Origin: Triticum aestivum
Taxonomy: Eukaryota; Streptophyta; Magnoliopsida; Poales; Poaceae
Direction: 5' to 3'
Length of the DNA: 64,000 bases
NCBI RefSeq assembly: GCF_018294505.1
Contig: NC_057809.1
Span: 133,584,979-133,648,978, forward strand
Notes under the pieces: generated by a model
The model's input: only the letters and a program-made list of their open reading frames with translations
Told to the model about the DNA's origin: nothing
Database searches by the model: none
In this document: positions 10,048 to 21,557 of the stretch, in pieces
Position numbering within the stretch: the first letter of the stretch is position 1
How the letters are laid out: each line of letters opens with the position of its first letter
Position numbers and translations under genes: made by a program

Positions 10048-11002
10048 CAACGGGATGCTCATGATAAGACATGTCTTCTTGGAGATCAATCTCTTCAAAG
10101 TTGATGGTGCGGTCAGGAGTCTTGAAACACTTGCGAAGCTAAGACACGTGAAACACGTCGTGCACGTTTGCAAAGTTGGATGGAAGCTCAAGTTGATAGG
10201 CGAGATCGCCTCTTTTGCCAATGATCTTGAAAGGACCCACGTATCTAGGGGCAAGCTTCCCTTTGATACCGAAGCGACAAGTACCTTTCATTGGAGAGAC
10301 GCGAAGGTAGACATGGTCTCCGATCTCGAAAGCCAAGTCATGATGCTTGCTATCATAGTAACTCTTCTGGCGCGATTGCGCGGCTTTGAGATTTTCACGA
10401 ATGACTTTGCACATTTCTTCAGCCTCTGTGATCAAGTCATTGCCAAGAAGTTGGCATTCACCAGTCTCTGACCAGTTAAGTGGAGTACGGCACTTTCTGC
10501 CATAGAGAATCTTGAATGGGGCCTTGCCCGAACTCGCTTGGAAGCTGTTGTTGTAGGAGAACTCGACATATGGAAGACAATATTCCCACTTCATACCAAA
10601 AGAAATGACACATGCCCTGAGCATATCTTCAAGAATTTGATTGACTCGCTTGACTTGTCCACTAGTTTGAGGGTGAAAAGCTGTGCTGAAGCGAACGTTG
10701 GTGCCCATGGCCTTCTGAAAGGAGTCCTAGAACTTAGAGGTAAAGATGCTTCCACGATCTGAAGATATCAACTGCGGAATGTCGTGCAGGGAGACAATCC
10801 TGGAGGTATATAGCACTGCCAACTGAGCTGCTGTGATAGATTCTTTGATAGGAAGAAAATGAGCCACTTTAGTGAGCTTGTCGATGACAACAAAGATAGC
10901 ATCATTGCCACGCTTGGACTTGGGAAATCCAGTCATGAAGTCCATCTCAATATGGTCAAACTTCCATTCTAGAATGGAAAGAGGTTGGAGGAGACCAGCT
11001 GG
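10048..11002 (-). pseudogene. Element H integrase core and C-terminal region, broken
   Basis: Minus strand, same frame as the RNase H segment to its right. From 10945 downward it reads MDFMTGFPKSKRG (first catalytic Asp region) and ISSDRGSIFTSKF (second catalytic Asp). A TAG stop follows at 10727-10729 where relatives have Trp. From 10708 comes HPQTSGQVKR: the third catalytic residue, Glu in family members, is Lys (codon complementing 10650-10652). The tail has GDHVYLRVSPMKG and PRYVGPFKI, the usual C-terminal integrase fold, and a TAG stop at 10139-10141. Translation continues to 10048, where T1 interrupts it. Confidence 0.88.
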
Positions 11003-11986
11003 TTATTGGTGTTCTGCATTCACTCTTCTACAGACATCACATTCAATCACGAACTGAGCAATCTCGCGCTTAATTTGAGTCCACCAATACGACTGCTTGA
11101 GGTCATGGTACATCTTTGTACTTCCAGGATGAATAGAAAGGAGTGAATTGTGAGCCTCGTTCATAATGACTTTACGAAGGTCACCCTTAGGAACAACAAT
11201 GCGATCCTCGAAGAATAGAGTATCTTTGTCATCAAGGTGACAACACTTGTATTTGGGTTGGCTCTTGGCAATCCCAATCTTCACCTTCTTCACCATAGCA
11301 TCAAGAAGTTGAGCCTCACGAATCTGATCTTCCAAAGTAGGAGAGACTTGGAGGTTGGCAAGGAATCCTTGAGGAACAACTTGGAGATTAAGTTTGCGGA
11401 AAGCTTCACAAAGATCCGGTTGGAAGGGCTTGAGAATCAAACTGTTGCAGTAAGCCTTCCTGCTCAAAGCGTCAGCAATGACATTGGCCTTGCCTGGAGT
11501 ATATTCAATATTCGGATTATACTCTTGAATCATTTCGACCCAACGAGTCTGCCTGAGGTTGAGGTTGGGATGAGTGAAGATGTACTTGAGACTCTTATGA
11601 TCAGTGAAGATGTCCACTTTTCTTCCCAACAAGAGATGTCTCCATGTTAAAAGAGCATGGACAACTGCCGCCAACTCGAGGTCATGAGTGGGGTAGTTCT
11701 TTTCGTTGGGCTTCAACTGGCGAGAGGTATAGGCGACAACTTTCTTCTCTTGCATTAACACAGCATCGAGACCTTGTAGTGAAGCATCACAGAAAACCTC
11801 GAATGGTTTGGATTCATCAGGAGGAGTCAGAACTGGAGCTGTGACTAACTTCTCTTTGAGGGTGTTGAAAGCGATGTCACATTCAGGCGTCCAGACATAC
11901 TTCACATGCTTCTGGAGGAGGTTGGAAAGAGGCTTCGTGATCTTAGAAATTCTCAACGAACCTTCGACAATAGCTTGCGAGCCCAA
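11003..11986 (-). pseudogene. Element H RNase H and integrase zinc domain
   Basis: 327 open codons. RNase H motifs appear in order: FEVFCDASLQGLDAVLMQ, VVAYTSRQLKPNEKNYPTHD, LELAAVVHAL, IFTDHKSLKYIF and ADALSRK. The integrase zinc-binding domain follows with EAHNSLLSIHPGSTKMY (both His) and ECDVCRR (both Cys), so this HHCC set is intact. The segment ends in an in-frame TAA at 11003-11005, after which the integrase core continues in the same frame. It is joined to RT on the right by a frameshift: about 2 nt appear missing near 11945-11955, after VENF. Confidence 0.9.
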
Positions 11987-12650
11987 GGAAGCTGTGGAGT
12001 TGCTTCACATTCTGAGGCGGTTCCCAATTCACAATTGCAGACACCTTCTCAGGATTAATAGCTATGCCCTTGGCGGAGATGATATGCCCAAGGTAGAGAA
12101 CCTCATCGAGCCAAAACTCGCACTTTGAAAACTTCGCATAGAACTGATGTTCTCTGAGTTTGTCCAGCACCAATCTCAAGTGCTTGGCATGATCCTCCTT
12201 GTTCTTGGAAAAGACCAAAATGTCACCGAGATAGACCAAGACGAAGTCATTTGTGTAGGGGTTGAAGATGAAGTTCATCATGCGAGAGAATGTTGGAGGA
12301 GCGTTGACAAGGCTGAAAGACATGATAGTGTATTCATATGAACCATAGCTTGTTCTGAATGCTATCTTGGGGATATCTTGTTCACGAATGCGCATCTGAT
12401 GATAGCCCATACGAAGGTCAAGCTTGGAGAATACTTGAGCACCCTTGAGTTGTTCGAAAAGCTCATTGATGTTGGGAAGTGGGTACTTGTTCTTTATGGT
12501 CTTCTTGTTCAATGGACGGTAGTCGACAAAAAGTCGGTTCGTTCCATCCTTCTTCTTGACAAAAAGAACACCACAACCCCATGGAGAAGAACTTGGTCGG
12601 ATGAGACCCATACGCTCTTGTTCATCGAGTTGTTTCTTCAGCTCCTTCAA
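11943..12650 (-). pseudogene. Element H reverse transcriptase with mutated catalytic box
   Basis: 235 codons from the first Met after the linker. The RT series is [84 protein letters not shown] and [13 protein letters not shown]. The catalytic box, FIDD or YIDD in chromoviruses, reads YLGD (complement of 12222-12233), so the first catalytic aspartate is Gly. The segment ends in a frameshift after the connection-domain motif [15 protein letters not shown]. To the right, 12651-12943 is a linker with at least two more stops. This RT should be inactive. Confidence 0.9.
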
Positions 12651-12943
12651 CTCTTTCGGTCCAAGCTTGTAAGGACGTTTGCAAACAGGTTCCGTGCCAG
12701 GCTCAAGATCGATGACAAATTCAACTAGCCATGAGGAGGCATTCCTGGAAGCTCTTCTGGAAAGATGTCTTGATATTCAAAAATGACTAGAATCTGAGAG
12801 ATGGCATCCAACTCGCCCTTCCCGTTGAGAGAAAACAGTCGAATGGTATCATCACGAGCGGCAAAGACGATCACATCCTCAGACGAGTGTGTCAATTAAA
12901 TCTGCCTGGCAGCACAATCAAGTTGAGCCTTGTGCTTAGAAAG

Positions 12944-14310
12944 TCAGTCCATGCCGAGAATTAGATCAATATCCGAGTCACCAAGGACCATTGGAGAAGA
13001 CAGAAACTTATAGTCACCCATCATGATAGAAACATCTGGGATCATCGTGGTAGCTCTCATAGACTTGGCCGGAGAAACCACTCCCATAGGTTTACCCAAG
13101 ATTTCTGAAACGAAGTCATGCTTTGAAACAAATGATCTTGACATGAAACAACGCGATGTACCAGTATCAAAAAGGACTTTTACAGGAGTAGAGTTAACTA
13201 GAAAGTTACCCATGATCACTTCTGAAGAGTCCTCTGCCTGAGCTATGTTCACCATGTTGACCTTTTCAAACTTGGGATTATGCTTGACCACTCCATTGCT
13301 GGCAGATCTCACAGGAGGAGGAGGCAGAAGACGCCTCTGGTTGAAGCATTTGTTTGCATAGTGACCCTTCTGCTGACACTTGTTGCACGTGACCTTTGAG
13401 AGCGGCCGGTGATACGGAGCACTTGACCTTGGAGCATGAGATGAAACCTTGTTCTGAAAGCCTGGGTTGGGTGGGTGGGAAGATCCATTGCCACCTTTGC
13501 TCTTCTGCTGATAAGGCTGATGGAACGAAGGACGAGGAGGAAACCAATACTTTTGCTGCTTAGCTGCCACTTGAGTTGAAGAAGAAGGAGTTGCATCCCT
13601 GACTCTTTTCTTGGAAGCATCGCACTTGAGCTGAGAAGCCTCTTGCTTTAATGCCATATTGTAGAACTCATCGTACTTTTTCGGCTCAAAAAGCACGAGG
13701 GCTAGTTGCAGATCTTCTTTGAGGCCACCTCTGAACTGATAAATCATGCTCTTCTCGTCAGGGGCATCTTGCTTGGCGAAGCGAGCGAGCTTCTAGCACA
13801 TGATTTTGTCTTGGTAAACAGACAAGCTGCCTTGCTTAAGATTGCGGAACTCCTCACGCTTACTCTCAACAACACTCTGAGGAATGTGGTGAGCTCTGAA
13901 GTCTTGGCGGAAATCATCCCAGGTAATCACACGACCTCCTCTGGAATATTTGTATGCTTGATACCACTCAGCAGCTTGGTCTTTGAGTTGGAACGAAATA
14001 AACTTGACAAAGTCCTCAAGCCTGACGTTGCTGCACTCGAAATGTTTACAGATATCCATGAGCCAATCATCAGCGTCTGTGGCCTCGACACAGTTGCAGA
14101 AGGTCTTCGGCTGGTTTGCGAGGAACTAGTTGAGGGTAGCAAACTGAGTTTGATTGTTGCCATTGCCTTGATTTCCTTGGTTGCGCTCTTGCAAGAGTTG
14201 CATAATCAGCTGCGTGTTGGCGTTGGTAGCGGCCATCACAGCTTGGCATGCCTCCGGAGGTGGAGGTGGTGGCGGAGGTTCCGGATTCTAACGCGTTGGA
14301 GGAGCCATCC
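12944..14310 (-). pseudogene. Element H gag and protease, broken
   Basis: Read right to left. The probable start is the ATG complementing about 14304-14306 (MAPPTR), followed at once by TAG. Further TAG stops lie near 14126 and at 13793-13795. The gag capsid region is in the 14059-13793 stretch (VKFISFQLKDQAAEWYQ, TWDDFRQDFRAHH). From 13747 come the gag C-terminus, a CCHC zinc knuckle (CNKCQQKGHYANKC) and a retropepsin (VKVLFDTGTSRCFMS, catalytic DTG, then DIDLILGMD). The next codon, Trp in relatives, is TGA. All parts share one frame, so one original gag-protease is clear. Confidence 0.87.
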
Positions 14311-15119
14311 TGAAGAGGGTGACATCCATTAGCATCTTGACAGACATATATTCAAGCTGAATCAAATGGATCGAAATTGCAACATATAGCCTTACCATTC
14401 GAACAAGAATGAACGGATGAATTCCAAATTAAATGATCACACTTCCATAAATTTAGAAGCCACTTAGATAGAGGTAGATGAATAAAACAACAAGGTACGG
14501 ATATGAACAAATACTTGGTAAGGATTACCCAATCACAAACCAAATATCTACGGAAAAATTCTAGATCTACATGAATTCCCACCTATGAAACTCCTGAAAT
14601 TTTTTGGTTATGCAATCAGGTGTTGGGGATACAGGGGAAGCATAATATCTCACCCAAAACTAGCAAATCCTACATCCAGCTGTATCCATCCTTCAACACA
14701 TAACCAAGAAACCTTCAGAAATCATTTACCTCAACCTTCGAAAAGTATCCGTTATACGAGTTATGGCAATACTCCCGAACTCCCACCCCAGTATTGGGTG
14801 GCGTCGAGGTTATCTCACCAACAACTGCATAAAAGAGATTTTCGATGTCGGCGAAACTCAGGTATTCCAGAACTGCAACGATAAAATTGTGACGACAACA
14901 CCTCGAAGCTCAACTCCCCGAGACACTGCCACAACCCCTAAATGTCAGGAGGCACCAAGAACAATGTTCTCGTCACAAAACCATCAGAACGATTCCAAGA
15001 TACCCGCGTGATCCTAAAATTTTTTAGTGAAATTTGAGAAGAGAAGAGTCAAAACTCTACATCAGGATGCCTCACCAGAGCGACGAAAGGAATTGAGGAG
15101 TAAAAAGAATCCTACTCTC
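14311..15119 (-). other. Element H 5' leader, no gene seen
   Basis: About 800 bp between gag and the T2 insertion point. It continues at 25138-25245 on the far side of T2 up to the primer-binding site. The CTCTC target duplication is at 15115-15119. Open frames here are short and show no recognisable domain. An untranslated leader of roughly 0.9 kb fits a chromovirus. Confidence 0.6.
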
Positions 15120-15605
15120 TGAGGGAGTCCTGGATTAGGGGGTGTTCAGGTAGCCGGACTATACCTTCAGTCGGACTCCTGGACTATGAAGATACAAGAT
15201 CGCAGACTTTGTCCCGTGTCCGGATGGGACTTTCCTTGGCATGGAAGGCAAGCTTGGCGATGCGGATATTCAAGATCTCCTACCATTGTAACCGACTCTA
15301 TGTAACCCTAACCCTATCCGGTCTCTATTTAAACCGGAGGGTTGTAGTCCGTAGGCAATCAACTCCATACACAACAATCATAGCATAGGCTAGCTTCTAG
15401 GGTTTAGCCTCCTTGATCTCGTGGTAGATCTACTCTTGTACTACCCCTATCATCAATATTAATCAAGCAGGAGTAGGGTATTACCTCCATCGAGAGGGCC
15501 CGAACTTGGGTAAAAAACATCGTGTCCCTTGTCTCCTGTTACCATCCGGCCTTGACGCACAGTTCGGGACCCCCTACCCGAGATCCGCCGGTTCTGACAC
15601 CGACA
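15120..15605 (+). repeat. T2 5' LTR
   Basis: 486 bp, ending GACACCGACA just before the internal TTAGTGCTTTCATTGAGAG, which occupies the primer-binding position. The TATA position reads TATTTAAA (15327-15334), while the 3' LTR has TATATAAA at the same place, so this promoter has decayed by one base in the core plus flanking changes. Confidence 0.93.
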
Positions 15606-15832
15606 TTAGTGCTTTCATTGAGAGTTCCTCTGTGCCGTCACAATTAGGAAGGATGCCTTCTCCCATCTTTAAATACGGCGCCGTTGCTAAGGGAGCCGTG
15701 GCTGTCGGCCAAACCCTCCGGCTAGGTGGTTTCCTCATGACCGCCTGTTCGGCTGTTACGCCGACGGTGACCTCTCGGGTCATCAAAAGAAACCTACATG
15801 TCAGCTCGGAGCTCGTCGAGTAGCTAGATCCA

Positions 15833-16456
15833 ATGGAGCTCTCTTCCGTAAATGAGCTCTTGGATCGCATCGCCGCCCTGGGGGTCGCTACGGATTACGA
15901 CCAGGTTGGGCTTAAACCCGATCTAATAGAAATTAACTCTCCCCAAGTCACCCACCATGTTGCCATGGTAGAGGCGCAGTGCGGCGACCCTTCATCTATT
16001 TTAAGGACTAGCTACGTCCGAATTCCCAACCCCTCCAAGCCGGATACCCACGGAGAGGAGGATGTAACTCAAGACCTGGGCTTAGGATCAGGCAACGGGA
16101 TAGATTCGTTGGACAACATCCAAGAATCCGAACTTCAGAGTTCAGAAACTCTTCGGCCTCTGAATCTTGGATTGGGTGAGGTTTCAGATTCAACGACACC
16201 CGCCCACCCGAACATAGGCGATCTCTCCCAAATCAGGCAGAGGCCCGAGGAAACAGTACATCATTACTGGGCCAGATTCCTCCTGGTTATGAACAGGATA
16301 AAGGATTGCCGCGAGGGAGACGCAATCTCAATTTTTTGCAGTAATTGCACGGACGAGGGAATCCTTAACACCGTAAGTCGTCGTGATATTACACGCTTCG
16401 CTGACTTGGCGTCCATAGTACAAAAATACTGTGCGATGGAACGCCTGGAAAACTGA
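15833..16456 (+). pseudogene. T2 gag, shortened
   Basis: 207 codons from the ATG at 15833 (MELSSVNELLDRIAALG). The N-terminal ~130 residues are acidic and low-complexity. The C-terminal part (RQRPEETVHHYWARFLLVMNRI, DAISIFCSNCTDEGI) is the end of the retrotransposon gag domain: the ETVHxYWxRF motif is typical of Tat gag. The segment that should precede it (the conserved capsid helix around the gag Trp residues) is missing, so an internal deletion near 16200-16230 is likely. The frame stops at 16454-16456, just as another frame continues the gag C-terminus, indicating a frameshift. Confidence 0.75.
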
Positions 16457-17552
16457 AATAAAATTTTGGGATAATCCGGCCTTGAATAGTAATCCCGTCC
16501 GAACTAAGAGGGTGCATCATCATAGGACACCCGGGATAAACACCAAAAAGCCAAAACCCTCTACAGGGCATGGAACCATACTGGAAAGGTGGCTTGATGG
16601 ACCCTGTAGAATTCACAGTACAGAGGACGCCACACCAACTCACAGCCTTAGAGCATGTTGGATACTCCGGCAGGTGGCCAAAATTGGCGAGGACCTCTTT
16701 ATTCTGGAGGCCGCAGAAAGCCAGCCCGAGGACACCAGTACCGTTCTCACAGTCTTCGAGACTTTCGCATCAAACAATGTGCGAAAAAGAACACTCCGCA
16801 GCCTCGCCGAAGTCTATCAAGTTGCAACAATAAATCCATGGAGCGACACTGCCATTACCTTCAACGCAAGTGATGAACCTAGATTCCGAACAGCCCGAGC
16901 ACTAGCCGCATTGGTCCTCAGTCCCATAGTGGACGGCTTTCGCCTCACCAAGGTGCTCATGGATGGAGGCAGCGGATTGAACCTCATTTATGAGGAAACC
17001 CTTCAAAAAATGGAAATAGACTGGAACCGCGTCGAGCGAAGCAGCACAACCTTCAGAGGAATAATCCCTAGTCGGGAAGCGCGCTGCACAGGAAAAATCA
17101 CACTAGATGTGGTGTTCGGCACGCCGGATAATTACAGGTCCGAAGAAGTCACGTTTCAGGTGGCCCCGTTTAAGAGCGGATATCACGCTTTACTAGGGCG
17201 GGAAGCATTCACAATCTTCCAAGCAATACCCCATTACGGGTACATGAAGCTTAAGATGCCCGGGCCGAATGGAATTATCACTCTAGCTAGTGATCCGTAC
17301 ATAGCACTCCGCGCCAAAAACAAGACAGCCGCATTAGCTCTTGAGGCACTATCCGAAGCCTTAGCGGCCGAGGAACTGACTGCATTGCGCTCCACGGTTA
17401 ACAGGGATGATGTGATACTCGACAAGAGATCCAAATCCACATCCTTCAAGCCAGCTGACGAAATAGTCAAATTCCAGGTCCATCCAACGGACCCTAATAA
17501 AACAGCTTCAATCAGGGCACGACTGAACCCTGATGTAGACGCCGCACTGTGA
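16431..17552 (+). pseudogene. T2 gag C-terminus and aspartic protease
   Basis: 373 codons overlapping the previous segment in another frame. The first ~120 residues are an unstructured gag tail. The protease is at residues ~160-290: INPWSDTAITFNASDEP, the catalytic VLMDGGSGLNLIY, and YHALLGREAFTIFQAIPHYGY as the downstream strand. The DGGSG box is the normal Tat-type catalytic loop. The frame ends at TGA 17550-17552, although the same frame is open again at once and leads into RT (FVRENWDIFAWHPSDMPG). The TGA is therefore a point nonsense mutation in a continuous polyprotein. Confidence 0.85.
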
Positions 17553-18745
17553 GAGTTCGTACGAGAGAACTGGGACATCTTCGCCTGGCACCCTTCAGAC
17601 ATGCCAGGAATCCCACGCAGGCTGGCCGAACATAGCTTAAATATCCTAAAAGGATTTAAACCTATCAAACAAGCCCTTCGGCGTTTTTCCGAACCCAAGA
17701 GACATGCTAAGGGAGAGGAGCTATCCAAGCTATTGGAGGCCGAATTCATTAGAGACATAAAACATCCGGACTGGCTAGCAAACCTGGTGATGGTACCAAA
17801 GAAGGACAAATCCTGGCGCCTGTGTGTCGATTTTAAAGACCTTAACAAGGCTTGCCCAAAGGATCCCTCCCCCTCCCCCGTATCGATCAAATTATCGATG
17901 CCACCGCTGGACACGATTCGTTGTGTTTCCTCGACGCATACTCCGGTTACCATCAAATCAAGATGGCAGAATCAGACCAAGCGGCAACAGCATTCATCAC
18001 ACCATATGGCCCATTCTGCTTCAACACAATGCCCTTCGGGCTGAAAAACGCCGGCGCAACATATCAGCGCATGATCCAGACATGTCTGGCAAACCAGACC
18101 GGCAAAACAGTGGAGGCGTATGTAGATGATGTGGTCGTCAAATCAAGACATGTCGAATATCTAGTAGACGACTTGAGGCGTACATTTGATAACCTCCGAC
18201 AATATGACATCAAGATCAACCCAGAAAAATGCGTCTTCGGCCTTCCAGCTGGAAAGCTCTTGGGCTTCATTGTATCTGGTAGAGGAATTGAAGCAAACCC
18301 AGCCAAGATCCGAGCTTTGTCACAATTGGATGTCCCAAAGGACCTTAAACAAATACAAAAATTAACCGGGTGCGTGGCGGCTTTAAGCCGCTTCATTTCC
18401 CGCTTGGGAGAAAAGGCACTACCCCTTTATCGCCTCCTTCGGCGCACCGAACACTTCGAGTGGAAGGATGCCGCCACGGCCGGACTTGATGAAATAAAAG
18501 CCACATTGGCAACAAACCCAGTCCTGGCCGCGCCAATCACCGGCGAACCAATGTTATTGTACATTACAGCAACACACCAAGTTGTCATCGCAGTGCTCGT
18601 TGTCGAGCGGGAAACGGATGGACACAAATTCCCCCTTCAAAGGCCGGTCTACTACGTGTCCACTGTCCTCACTCCATGCCAATCACGGTACCCGCATTAT
18701 CAAAAGATTGCATACACGGTATTCATGGCATCCCGGAAGCTATGA
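17553..18745 (+). pseudogene. T2 reverse transcriptase and RNase H
   Basis: RT begins right after the TGA. It is open in the first frame to about 17870, where a C-rich tract (CCCTCCCCCTCCCCC) loses one base; it then continues in the frame open from 17852 to 18745. Motifs: HPSDMPGIPRRLAEHSL, LANLVMVPKKDKSWRLCVDFKDLN, FLDAYSGYHQIKMAESDQ, FGLKNAGATYQRM, and intact catalytic YVDDVVVK. The RNase H part follows (LLYITATHQVVIAVLVVERE, RPVYYVSTVLT, YQKIAYTVFMASRKL). The frame ends at TGA 18743-18745, where relatives read Arg (CGA to TGA), and is open again directly after it. Confidence 0.88.
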
Positions 18746-20299
18746 CACTACTTTCAAGAGTGTTCCATAACAGTAGCCTCGGAAGTACCACTCAACGATA
18801 TTATCAACAACCGCGATGCAACGGGCCGGATTGCAAAATGGGCCATCGAGCTCCTCCCGTTCAATATAACCTATAAGCCACGGCGAGCTATTAAATCGCA
18901 AGTTTTGGCCGACTTTGTCGTAGAATGGACGGAGGCCGAGCTCCCTAAAGAGTACGACACATACTCAAACTGGATTATGCATTTCGACGGCTCCAAAATG
19001 TTGGCCGGACTGGGGGCTGGCGTCGTCCTGACGTCCCCCACAGGAGAGACAGTCCAATATGTGCTCCAGATCATGTACACGGATTCCAACAATGCAGCCG
19101 AATATGAGGCCCTCCTACATGGTCTCCGGATAGCAGTATCCATGGGTATCCAGCGCCTAGAGGTACGCGGGGATTCAAACCTCGCGATATCCCAAATAAA
19201 TGGAGACTTCGACGCCAAGGACCCAAAAATGGCAGCTTACTGCAATGCCGTCCTAAAAATGTCAGCTTGGTTCGAAGGGCTGGAGTTTCACCATATAGCC
19301 CGAGAAAACAATCAAGCAGCGGACGTCCTGGCACGCATCGGAGCAAAATGCGATGCAGTCCCCCCCAACATCTTTTTGGAAAGACTGTTCAAGCCATCCG
19401 TAGCATGGGAGGGGGAACCCGCAAATAACAGCCCGGACCCAGCCACACCACTCGACGCCGAACAACCTGACACAATTGGAGGCTCTTCCAATGAAATTAC
19501 ACCCTCAGCCCACGTAATAATGGCGATTATCGCCCCGTGGACAGAACCATTCCTAGCCTACCTTACTAGGCAGGAACTCCCGGAGGACCAAAACGAGGCC
19601 CGCTGCATAGTGCGGCGATCTAAAGCCTATAGAGTCCATGAGGGAGAGCTTTATAAGAAAAGCACTACCGGAGTCCTTCAAAGGTGCATCTCCGAAGAGG
19701 AAGGGCGGAACCTTCTGGCTGAAATTCGTGCCGGACTCGGTGGTCACCACGCCGCTGCTTGGTCCCTTGTTAGCAAGGTTTTCCGTACAGGCTTTTATTG
19801 GCCGACGGCCTGGGCAGACGCTCAGGACCTGGTCCAATGGTGCGCTGGTTGCCAACTTTTTGCCAACCAAAGCCATATGCCACCCACCGCACTCCAAACT
19901 ATACCCATCACCTGGCCTTTTGCGGTCTGGGGGCTTGACATGGTCGGACCCCTTAAAGGTGGGACTGATAGGAAAAAATACTTACTGGTCATGGTGGATA
20001 AGTTCACCAAATGGATAGAAGCCAAGCCTGTTAAAACGGCCGAATCCGGACCTATGATAGACTTCATATCCGGGGTTGTACACCGTTATGGCGTCCCCCA
20101 CAGCATCATAACCGATAACGGTACAAACTTTACCGCCGACGAGGTAAAACTCTGGTGCAAAAACATGGGCATCAAGCTCGATTATGCTTCCGTCTATCGC
20201 CCACAAACCAACGGCCAGGTCGAACGCGCAAATGGTCTTATCATGAGCGGCATTAAACCCAGACTGGTGCGGTCCCTCAAGGAATCTAACACGCACTAG
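18746..20299 (+). pseudogene. T2 archaeal-type RNase H and integrase
   Basis: The same frame as the RT segment resumes after the single TGA. The second RNase H has MHFDGSKM, NNAAEYEALLHGL, EVRGDSNLAI and RENNQAADVLA, so its acidic catalytic set looks intact. Integrase: zinc domain GGHHAAAWSLV with WCAGCQLF, then core GLDMVGPL, IITDNGTNFT and GQVERANG, so the D, D and E are all present. The segment ends at TAG 20297-20299, where relatives have Trp (TGG to TAG). It is the best-preserved enzyme block in the element. Confidence 0.9.
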
Positions 20300-20769
20300 G
20301 TAGAGGAGCTCGACTCCGTGCTATGGGGGCTGCGGACCACGCCAAATCGCACCACCGGATACACACCATTTTTATGGTGTATGGCGCAGAGGCAGTTCTG
20401 CCCTGCGACATAATTCATGACTCACCTAGAGTGCGCATGTATGAAGAAAGAGAAGCCGAGATCGATCGGCAGGACAACTTGGAAGCCTTGGAGGAGGAGC
20501 GTGACATGGCAAAAGCCCGTTCCGCATTTTATCAACAGCAGGCCCGAAGATATCAAAGCAGAGAAGTACGGGCCAAAAATTACAATGTTGGCGAACTAGT
20601 TCTACGCCTGCCGAATAAGAAAAAGGACAAACTCAAGATCAAGTGGGAAGGTCCATTCATAATCGACCAAGTCCTGACTGGTGGGGCGTATCGCCTGCGA
20701 GATGCGTCGGATAACCAACTCAAGCCGAACCCGTGGAACGCCATCCGTCTCCAAAGATTCTATGCCTAG
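20300..20769 (+). pseudogene. T2 integrase C-terminal domain
   Basis: It continues directly after the TAG with VEELDSVLWGLRTTPNRTTGYTP. A one-base change in the T-run near 20371 moves the reading into the frame open to 20769: MVYGAEAVLPCDI, a long charged helix (RQDNLEALEEERDMAKARSA), then GELVLRLPNKKKDKLKIKWEGPF and QRFYA at the end. This is the SH3-like DNA-binding tail of Gypsy integrase. There is no chromodomain, as expected for Tat. Confidence 0.87.
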
Positions 20770-21557
20770 CGCCGGACTCTGTGTTCGTCTCCTTCCTCTG
20801 TCCATTTTTTGCATTTTTCTGTCTTACATTTCTCTCCTTCCCCTCTCTTCTTTTATAGCCCTTAAAGGCTCATCTAGTGACGTGCCACTTGCGCTCATTA
20901 AACCTGGGGGCTTCTTTAAACAGAAGCTTATTTATACGGGCTTCACGCCCAACACATGCGTCAAACTTCCGCATGTACCTTTTTCTTCACCATTATATGC
21001 ATCAATATGACTTAAGTTTTGGCCAAGCTGGGTTGCCTGGCTCCTGTGCTTACCCCTACGTTCCCGATTGTTCGGCTAGGCGGTAAAGGGAGCACCTCTG
21101 CAATTGTTACTGTCGGGTCAGCCGGATGTGTACCTCAGACTGGGTGAAGCCGAAAGCTAGCATTCTTAAGAGAATATTCGGTCGGTGAAATAAAAGATGA
21201 TCTTTTTACTCATTTTATGTGCCCCCAGATGCTTTTTCTGCGTCTTTACACGCAGTCCGGACATGCACTTTAGGGCATGCCTCCCAGCGAAAGGAACCCT
21301 TAACTAAACTATTCTCTCTGGAAGATGTTTCTTACTAACCATGTAATATAATATAACTAGTTGGGCACTTGTCTGATAAAGCACTAATGACCCCTACGCC
21401 TGGTCTCCGCACATACCCCGGTTCTTATATAACCGCTATGGTATTCGGACACGCTCCGGACCGTCAGGTCCCGAGGTTGAAGCGAAAAGGTCGGCAACGA
21501 CAAACGATCTACAATCCGGCTAGAAGGCATTACACATGTCAATTCAAAATTACATAG
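20770..21557 (+). other. T2 spacer between pol and antisense gene
   Basis: About 790 bp with no supported gene on either strand. It is T-rich just after pol, then has segments with repeated GTCCGGA/GTTCGG words typical of this family. It may hold the 3' ends of both the sense pol transcript and the antisense gene. Confidence 0.5.
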
